A stretch of DNA of 64,000 bases, from assembly GCA_936450465.1 (NCBI GenBank), contig OW388305.1, forward strand, positions 53,062,625-53,126,624. The letters are read 5' to 3'. Below, in pieces: positions 57,401 through 64,000 of the stretch. Position numbers and translations under genes: made by a program. Position 1 is the first letter of the stretch. Every line of letters starts with the position of its first letter. This DNA comes from Gibbula magus. Taxonomy: Eukaryota; Mollusca; Gastropoda; Trochida; Trochidae. Under the pieces are notes generated by a model. The model was given only the letters and a program-made list of their open reading frames with translations, ran no database searches and had not been told where the DNA came from.

Positions 57401-57698
57401 ACACAACGAGGAAATCCTACCGTAAATATTATTCGAAAAACATCGCCTTGCATGTAAAATAGCATCCTGGGCGGTGGTAATTGAAGATAATCGACAGATG
57501 CATCGATCTTGAAAGTTTTCCAAGTGATTTTATCATTATTTTTAATAAATGTAAGTGTTATTTAGAAGAGCTACCGACTTGTCAATGCTATGTGAATGGT
57601 ACTTCCGGGTTTGGAAGCGGCCTTAGCCTCGTTTTCGATTTAGCGCACGCGGTTCCATGTGCCTCATTAATATTCATGAGGCAATATTAAGAATCCCC
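54458..57698. mobile_element. 3.2 kb AT-rich TIR element with TATA duplication
   Basis: Ends GGGGATTCTCAA and (minus strand) GGGGATTCTTAA, flanked by TATA at 54454-54457 and 57699-57702. CGAAAACGAGGCTAAGGCCG then CTTC occurs near both ends in inverse orientation. It interrupts a copy of the CTC.CGGGTATAA MITE (54355-54457 and 57703-57712). The interior is AT-rich with a direct duplication (55480-55680 and 55905-56100). No transposase frame. Confidence 0.78.
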
Positions 57699-57712
57699 TA
57701 TACCCGAGATAT

Positions 57713-58327
57713 GTGTTTTATCTAAGCATTCAGGGCCCTGATAACGTTGACTATAGTATATCTTACTATCCAGTCTTACAGTCACTAATGGCTGGGATAT
57801 TGCCCAAGCAGCATTAAACGATAACTCACTCACTCAACATGATATGCTGTAACTTTACATAAATTTCAAACAAAATCCTTCTTATTATTCAATCGACGTT
57901 TGCTAATGCTAAAGATTTTTGGCTTAACTTCCAAATGAAGATTTAATAAGAAGAGCGTGTTATGGAATAATGATTTCCAATTATAATGTTAATGTTTTTC
58001 TCTTATTGATCTAACGTGTTTAGCCAGGTTAACATTATTCTATTCAAATTGTTCTATTCAGTTCAAAATCCCATGGCTACACAAGCAAAAGTTTGCTTTT
58101 ACTTTGCCCAATAATGCCATCGATTATGGAAGAAGTTTCTGTTAAATTAATAAATAATACAGGATTCAAATTTAATGGGGATCAACTGATTTTGGATGTT
58201 TTGACTTCCTTGAGCACATTTTCTCTTAACCTTCAGGCTCGATTAACTTTTTTTCCCAAAAATGTTGTTGTTACCCAGAAAATAAACTGAAGCCCCAGAT
58301 TAAGTTGAATTTATTTGTTCATTTCAG
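57713..58327 (+). other. intron end; SINE tail remnant
   Basis: GGCTGGGATATTGCCCAAGC with AGCATTAAACGATAACTCAC at 57785-57837 is a SINE 3' remnant. The remainder up to the acceptor shows nothing recognisable. Confidence 0.5.
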
Positions 58328-59474
58328 TTCACGTAGATGTGCACAGCAGGAAGGACGACGACTGTCTGAGTCAACTCTCCAAGGAAACCGGTGAACCTGA
58401 GTGTGTTTTTACATCAGGTCAGAGGTCATCGGTTGTGACCCGGAGGTCAAATTCACCTTCCCAGCGACCGCCCTCACCGCCAGTTTCACCCACGTACAGG
58501 AGTCGGAACCGTGGATCTCTCGGAAGTGAATTGTCATCCACGGCATCCACATTAAGTTCCTTGTCTGCTTCTGCGTCACGAGAATTTGAAGAATCAGACG
58601 ACGGTCAGGACGCAAGAATTCCTAATCTTGCTGCCCAAAGAGCACCATTTTTATCAGCAAGATCCAAGTTTGAGAATCAAAGCCACAGTCAGTATCAGGG
58701 GTTGAGTCACGGTCAGAGTCAGGGTCAAGGTCGCCCAAGGTTTGACTCAGCTCGGAGCAGTGGGAGTTGCGAGGAGAGCGGGGAGGCCATTCCTTTTGGT
58801 AAGTCTTGGAGGTACTCTCAGTTGTACAATTCACCAAGGAATGTCGTGTTAGCAGAGAAAGGCTCAAAGAAAATGGCTTCTCCAATCCAAACCTCCCAGA
58901 ATGGCGGGGCGAAGAAGACTGTGATTCAGATAAGCGGAAGCACTGTTAGAATCGATGACGGCACTGGGTCACGTGATATTAAGACTCATTCTCATCAAAA
59001 TGGTAAGCCTGCTAGACAAGCTGGGTCAGGTCAGCCAAAACTTATCATGACCATGACCCCATCACCTTCTGATCCAGAGGTCAAGGCCACTGGGTCACAG
59101 GTCAATGCTGCAAACGTGTCTGCATCCAGCAGTGTTATTGCAAATGGAAACATTTCTCCCAGAAACTCCACCGCTGATGTTCCCACATCAAATTTAAATG
59201 GAGGTATTCCAAAAATGAACGGAACTTCCAACTCAGACTCAAGGCCACAAAATGGTTCCTCAGTGACATCAAATACAAACTCTGCTGCTCGAACAGGTTC
59301 AGCTCGAACAATGAACGCTCATCCGCCCGGTTTTAGTGCTCTGGGGGATATCATGAAGTCATCACTACCTGCAAGAGTTGCTGCACAACCTTCTCCATCT
59401 CCCACGGAACCACAGAGAGAGTCACCCTCACCTTCAGAAGACAGGGAGACCGAGACAGCTAGTGCAAACGTCAG
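58328..59474 (+). CDS. espin-like protein, large linker exon
   Basis: This 1147-nt exon starts after TTTGTTCATTTCAG and ends AACGTCAG before GTAAGT. It enters in phase 1 from the exon ending at 30907 and leaves in phase 2. The 381 whole codons encode a long disordered region rich in Ser, Gly, Asn, Gln and Pro. A proline-rich segment SPSQRPPSPPVSPTYRSRNR near its start offers SH3-type PxxP sites. A charged stretch (EFEESDDGQDARI), Gln/Ser/His repeats (SQSQYQGLSHGQSQGQG-like) and KKTVIQISGSTVRIDDGTGS near the middle follow. The end is PSPSPTEPQRESPSPSEDRE. No ankyrin repeat or enzyme motif is present. Such Pro/Ser-rich linkers separate the ankyrin and actin-binding parts in espins. This is the strongest open frame of the host gene: 1.1 kb without a stop. 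Confidence 0.9.
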
Positions 59475-60360
59475 GTAAGTCTGCAACATAATACATAGTT
59501 CTGAGAAATGGTGGGTTTTGAATTCTTTTTAAAAACTGATAAAGATGGCAAGATGGTGGAGAGTTCCAGGGTGTGATATCAGCTTAGGAGAATGAACCAA
59601 ATGTTCATAGAAGCTGGTATCTGCAGCTTCATGAGTATTTAATTGTCAAATTGTAGGGAGAGGGGGGAGGTACCGTCAAAACATGAACAAGCAATTTTGT
59701 TGATGATAGACACATTTTAGTGACGTTTCGGGGGTCTTACGACCCCCTTCATCTATCATCTATCATCTATCATCAACGAAATTGTTTGTTCATGTTTTGA
59801 TGGTACCTCCCCCCTCTCCTTATTATTCCTCTTGTCCCGTCAGGTATCATTTATTTGATCCATGTTGAACAATTCACATCCTCTTAACCCACGATAGCGA
59901 GGTTAGCGCCTCCACATTGCTTTTGTCAAATTGTAGTCAGGACTCTTCTTTGAAAATCTTGGAATGGCTTTTAGAAGTGGAAAGCATAATGACCTCCCCC
60001 CGACTTCAAAATTTCTGAATCTGCCACTGCATATATAAACTGCACATACATTGAGTTGCCAGGTTAATAAGGTCTTGTTGCTTGTCAACCCTCCGTAGTC
60101 CGTAAACCTTTTCATTTTCAACTTCTCCTCAGTTTGTAGAGGAAAGAAGCATATTGCAGACTGCTGTTCAGTGTCTTGTTCTGTGTTGTGTGAAAGCTTG
60201 TCCCTTAGGTCAAATTGTACAAATCTTTGGGGACTTTCAAACCATATTAGAAATCACATTGGTACTACCTTACTATTGATATGTTTGTCGCAACCATAGA
60301 GATGACGTAATACCTGTTGCTACAGATCGTAAAGATTAATCATCAAAAGTGTCTCTTCAG
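59475..60360 (+). other. intron with a fold-back repeat
   Basis: Contains the fold-back element at 59656-59819 and a decayed fragment (about 59990-60030) resembling the CAGGGGCGGATC-type MITE end. Nothing else recognised. Confidence 0.55.
59656..59819. mobile_element. fold-back element in intron
   Basis: Left arm GGAGGTACCGTCAAAACATG then AACAAGCAATTTTGTTGATG; right arm CATCAACGAAATTGTTTGTT then CATGTTTTGATGGTACCTCC. Arms are about 50 bp and over 90% complementary around a GTTTCGGGGGTCTTACGACC spacer and (TATCATC)n. Confidence 0.85.
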
Positions 60361-60577
60361 ACCGTCAAGCGTGCGTGCAGCCCCAGTACAGAATGGTTAT
60401 ACGCCTGGTCCCAGGTTCAGATCTGGTCCGACCGATATCATCTCAGAGCTGCAGAGCGGACCGGGGATGTCAGGACTGAAACAGTCAAGGGGGTTCAACA
60501 AGGGAACCAAGATGGTCTTCTCCTTCGGAGGGGGGAACGTGGCTGGAGCTACCCCTCAATCCACTCAGCCAACATCG
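60361..60577 (+). CDS. espin-like protein, fourth exon in window
   Basis: This exon follows AAAAGTGTCTCTTCAG and ends at CCAACATCG before GTCAGT. Its first base completes an Arg codon with the previous exon (phase 2), and it ends in phase 0. The 72 further codons encode a Gly/Ser/Pro-rich stretch with a GYTPGPRFRSGPTDIISELQ segment and FNKGTKMVFSFGGGNVAGAT. The SELQSGPGMSGLKQ part could form a short helix; no catalytic or zinc-binding motif is present. Both splice sites and frame continuity support it. It lies just ahead of the diagnostic PIPAWK exon. The frame continuing past 60577 reads into intron. Confidence 0.85.
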
Positions 60578-60709
60578 GTCAGTGTGATTGTAACATTGTT
60601 TTATTTTTGACAGTTGAGATGGATCTGTTCCATGGAAATATGTCAAGGGAGATAATTGAACATGCTTACTCTTAGATTATGCCCCTTTATCCTGTAATTT
60701 TGATCAAGG

Positions 60710-60820
60710 TTCCCTTTCACAAAGCACTACTGTGATCGTAAGTCACTAAGGTAACCTTAGTGCAATGTTAAAGAATGGGATTTTAAGTTAACCTTAGTAA
60801 AGGTTATTTTGTGAAAGGAG
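60710..60820. mobile_element. short MITE related to 23714-24292
   Basis: Ends GGTTCCCTTTCACAAAG and TTTTGTGAAAGGAGCC, with AAGTCACTAAGGTAACCTTA, GTGCAATGTTAAAGAAT and GTTAACCTTAGTAAAGG between, matching a single unit of the expanded array. Confidence 0.7.
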
Positions 60821-61055
60821 CCCCAGATAATTATGTAACGTCTTCCTGTGGTCGCTGATTATATAATTGCAATGTCAAAGAGGCTATCGTTAGAGGCTGC
60901 GCTGTTTCATTGAAATATGAAATTTAGATTTATTTTTTCATCAAGTATCTAATCCATATTTTGTAAATTGGTTGACTTCAAACTTTCATACTATTTTAGG
61001 TTTAGATATTTAGGTATGGTAAAACATAACATTAAGTGAAAAACGTTGTTTTCAG

Positions 61056-61211
61056 GACCCTGATCTTGATGCGGAGTTTGACCCGAAGAAGTTTGTGGAC
61101 CAGGTCCCGGACACAGACTCGACTGGACAGCCTATCCCGGCCTGGAAGAAGCAGATGCTCGCTAAAGGGATCGCAGAGAAGGCACGCAAAGAGGCAGTCG
61201 AAAGGAGAAAG
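61056..61211 (+). CDS. espin-like protein, exon with PIPAWKKQML motif
   Basis: A 52-codon exon, phase 0 at both ends, between GTTGTTTTCAG and GTGCAG. It encodes DPDLDAEFDPKKFVDQVPD, then TDSTGQPIPAWKKQMLAKG, then a basic coiled-coil-like helix IAEKARKEAVERRK. The DxxGxPIPxWK(R/K)Qxx(A/V)(K/R)K pattern followed by an Arg/Lys/Glu-rich helix is a recognisable block of the C-terminal actin-binding part of espins and forked. The block continues in the next exon with PSWKRALMEKK, matching the family's second tryptophan motif. The donor GTGCAG is weaker than consensus, but the unspliced frame quickly loses similarity. Function inferred from family: actin-filament binding and bundling in cell protrusions. 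Confidence 0.88.
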
Positions 61212-61555
61212 GTGCAGAGTTATTTCCCTTTTATAATTTTGCAAGATAGCCTTGAAGAATACTGTATTCTCTCTGGTATAAGACCAAGGGGGTCAGGCAA
61301 ACAAACAGTTTGAAAACATGGGGATGGGCTTTTAGATCTACTTCTCACACTGAAGAGTTCCACACCACTGTCGCTTTATACGTCACACCATTTTCTTCAA
61401 ATACGTACGGATAACCGTTTTCTATGGATACAGCTTATTGGGTCGTGTAATGAGATGTTTTACCCTTGAATGTAACAATTTATTGTATAAACTTTAATAA
61501 TAACTGACAAATGTGAGAAGAAATAATGTGCAAAAAACGTGCTTGAACAGTGCCT
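61212..61555 (+). other. intron; MITE fragments
   Basis: 61260-61340 is a reversed fragment of the 17718-18026 MITE (CAGGCAAACAAACAG, AAAACATGGGGATGGGCTTT). About 61345-61555 is a diverged 3' part of the AGGGGCAGTAG TTAA MITE (TCGTGTAATGAGATGTTTTA, then CAAAAAACGTG, CAGTGCCT). Confidence 0.6.
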
Positions 61556-61559
61556 TTAA

Positions 61560-62883
61560 CCCTTACGTTGCGTACATATATTTTACCATTTTTAGCCCCT
61601 GTGGCGGAATATACAGGCTCGCAGCTCGCAGCAGTAGTTTGAGCTTATTCACTAACGAGCTCTGCTGGCGGAATTTCCAGGCGGCGATTCCGGTACCGTT
61701 TTTACGAAATATACCGCATCTACATGGCGAATAAGGACTATATACGGGCGTTCAATACAAATTCAAGTAGCGACACCCGTACACAAATGGCTAATTCACA
61801 CCCGAAACTTTGAATGAATTTTCTATGATTTTTCGTTTTTATTGTATTACTTTCGAAAGATTGTCTTTAATTCGGGCCTCGTAACATCATAAATACGAAA
61901 CGAAAAAAATTCCATTTATATACGGAATTGAAGACAAGATGTCTAGCTTCACAATGATATAAAAATTATTAGAATGCGACCTTTGGTTATAATTCTATAG
62001 CTATGTAAAGTTTGTCTTTATTTCCACCTATAAAATCGTCAATACTTACAACATGTATGCGGCATTGCAAACGGTCGTTCATCGCACTTTTCAAAGAAAT
62101 CATAATCTCGAACCAGTTGACAAATAAGCACATGTCAACCCAAATATTAGTATGTTGTTTGACTTTTCAAATAAACGCTAACCTCGAACCATAACTGATG
62201 AAAATATGTTGATTAGTTTGTGTGCCGTTTGGTTTCACATGCCTCTCAGAAAGGTAAAATTGTATCTTTATTTCTGTGAATAAATCTGCGCATTTTATAT
62301 AGAATAAAAGATTATTCTTTTCGGTTTATTGTGATATAAAAATTATGAAAATGCATTCAGTATTTTAGCCGTGATAAATGTTTTAGAAGTTGTGAAAATC
62401 GCCGATTGTTTCAAAATTTATGAAGTGTAAACATGACCTTTTTCACGGCGCTTGCTGTGTCTTTATTATTTTTTTGAGATTTTCTAATTTTATATGGGAA
62501 TGTAGTCCATTGTTTCCCCTTTATTTTGCCGTATTTTTTTTGAAAACAAACTATTCGCTCACATGACAAAATTGGCCTTTTGTAAAGCTAATTATCAATG
62601 CGTTACGGGTCAACAATGCACACGCAATTTGGTGTGAATTTTACTTGATATTTCGACCGGACATTCACACAGACTCGTTATCGTGGCTATCTGCGAGATG
62701 TATGTAAACAAGTTTTCATGTGGCGATATACGGACACACTTCGTCTCGCATTTCGCCTGGGGGGCAAATATAATTATTACTGACCCGGTAAATGCACTAA
62801 GTCCAACGTACGGGTCTCGCCAAGGGTTCTAACATTTTTCTCTATGAGCCTCTCGGATAATTCCGTCGCCCGCATGTTAAGGG
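61560..62883. mobile_element. piggyBac-like non-autonomous element, copy 2
   Basis: Begins CCCTTACGTTGCG and ends CGCATGTTAAGGG, flanked by TTAA at 61556-61559 and 62884-62887. Near identical to 13065-14542 for about 1 kb but with a different right subterminal region (from about 62655) and without the 150-bp extra segment. Its left TTAA is also the right end of the older MITE remnant. Confidence 0.82.
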
Positions 62884-63043
62884 TTAAGATAGGATAAACA
62901 AATGTGAGGGTAAACAAATGTGGTGTGTAAATGGCTTGAGGGCATAAATACATTGATGGAGTTTGAAAATGAGAAGCGGTCAATAAGTTTGTTTAGTTTT
63001 AATAGGATGATGACCATGTCATCTTGTCACAAATCAAACAAAC

Positions 63044-63272
63044 CAGGGTCGTGTTCAAGAGAGGTTTAAAAGTAATCGCTCAATTAGCGATTACTTTTAA
63101 ACCTCTCTTGAACGCAATTGCTCAATGTAGCACTAAGTAGCAAAGCAAGCGAACTTTGAGGTTTTGCACCATGTCGTTCAGGAGAGAATGAGCGCTACTT
63201 GAGGGCTACTTTAGCACTACATTGAGCAATCAATGAGCGATTATAAGCGCTCGCTGTTATAGAACGGACCTC
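63044..63272. mobile_element. small fold-back element, copy 2
   Basis: Starts CCAGGGTCGTGTTCAAGAGA, carries the hairpin TAATCGCTCAATTAGCGATTA with long arms, then TTGAGCAATCAATGAGCGAT and ends TTATAGAACGGACCTC. Inverse copy of 40676-40895. Confidence 0.78.
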
Positions 63273-63504
63273 AGACTTACAAGATGTTTTGAAACCTTCT
63301 CACCCATCTAGAATTAACCATTTAATTCCAACATATTTAACACTGAATTTAGTCTAGGATAAATTTTCATTTGTGTTATGTGTATTCATGGCACCGAGTA
63401 CAATCTTGGTGAATAACCTAGTTTGCAAATCCTTCACCAGTCTGCATTATTATTCCATGTTCTTAGAAGGTAAATAGATTTAATACATTGTGTTTATGCA
63501 GTAT

Positions 63505-63768
63505 AAATCCCGCTAGGGGCACGGCAACTTTGTCTGAAGTAGAGAACTGTTCTACACGCAGTAAGGTTTGGGTGCAATGCTACACTGAATTTCAGCGTAG
63601 TACCACCCATGGTATGCTAGTTCCAGCCGATGCTCACAGGTTTCATCGCAATGCATAACCACATGGCGTTGCAGGCTTTCTCCCTGCCATAATACTAGCA
63701 GCCGCGATATAAGTGAAATACTCTTGAAAGCGGCGTTAAACCCCAACTCAACCTCACCTCACCTTTAT
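63505..63768 (+). mobile_element. family A SINE, 5' truncated
   Basis: Begins in the B-box (AAATCCCGCTAGGGGCACGG), standard body and AAAGCGGCGTTAAACCCCAA tail with CTCACCTCACC. The 64-aa minus frame is SINE-derived. Confidence 0.85.
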
Positions 63769-63905
63769 GCAGTATAAATGGCTAAGCTGTGTTACAGAGA
63801 AACTAAAAAGAATTTAAATTGTGTTACAGAGAAACTAAATTGCACTTTTTCTGCATTGAAAATGTTCAATATATAAATCTAAATATTTTTATTATTTAAA
63901 TTTAG

Positions 63906-63985
63906 ATTGAGGCTGAAGAAGCAAGATTTAAGAACGTTCCTTCGTGGAAAAGAGCACTGATGGAAAAGAAGGATGCAGAAAACAA
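63906..63985 (+). CDS. espin-like protein, last exon seen, PSWKRALMEKK motif
   Basis: This exon follows TTTTTATTATTTAAATTTAG and encodes IEAEEARFKNVPSWKRALME, then KKDAEN. It is in phase 0 with the preceding exon, so the two join as ...VERRK / IEAEEARF..., giving the espin-family order: basic helix, E-E-A-R, then (V/M)P(S/A)W(K/R)R with a second basic helix. The likely donor is GTAGGT at 63986, leaving phase 2. If it is not spliced, the frame meets TAG at 63987-63989. Family members continue with more coiled coil, so splicing is more likely. The window ends 15 bases later. Confidence 0.85.
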
Positions 63986-64000
63986 GTAGGTATAAGGGAG

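Noticed and set aside
60317..60675. Longer readings through 60577 into the intron
   Set aside because: The donor GTCAGT at 60578 gives phase continuity with the exon at 61056; the extension loses similarity.

Overview
The window is animal genomic DNA, most likely from a vetigastropod (abalone-like) mollusc. The organism call is inference from tRNA-derived SINE tails ending in TTAAAC..AACTCACTCAC, together with a mollusc-style mix of DIRS, hAT, pogo and TTAA-type elements. There are no prokaryotic operons, no CRISPR array and no convincing free-standing RNA gene. About nine tenths is intron or intergenic DNA filled with mobile elements and tandem repeats.

The only host gene I can support is on the + strand. 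Six internal exons, at 27662-27790, 30784-30907, 58328-59474, 60361-60577, 61056-61211 and 63906-63985, join in one continuous reading frame with GT-AG sites. They encode an ankyrin repeat, a long Ser/Gly/Pro-rich linker and the paired PIPxWK / PSWKR motifs of the actin-bundling espin family (Drosophila relative: forked). The upstream ankyrin exons and the C-terminus lie outside the window or were not found. The third exon follows a 27.4 kb intron.

That intron holds a nest of transposons. A short pogo-like element (34657-53030, TA target) was split by a DIRS retrotransposon (34901-46718) and by a 6.0 kb AT-rich terminal-inverted-repeat element (46929-52947). The DIRS was split by a hAT transposon (37900-44058, 5-bp duplication CACGG). 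The hAT transposase gene was split by a 2.7 kb element of unassigned type (38947-41649, long TIRs, 7-bp duplication AACAGTT). That element carries C2H2 zinc-finger codons which are split in turn by a small fold-back element (about 40676-40895). Removing the hAT or the 2.7 kb element with one duplication copy restores the interrupted frame, so the order of events is readable. A further 3.2 kb element (54458-57698, TATA duplication) lies downstream.

Region by region: 1-27661 is SINEs of at least three families, TTAA-flanked MITEs, a hAT MITE with an 8-bp duplication, a 29-bp minisatellite and a 66-bp tandem array inside a MITE. 27662-34656 holds two exons, hAT-type MITEs and a 41-bp minisatellite of about 32 units. 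34657-53030 is the nested block. 53031-64000 holds the 3.2 kb element, four exons, a second copy of a 1.3-1.5 kb piggyBac-like non-autonomous element, fold-back repeats and a SINE.
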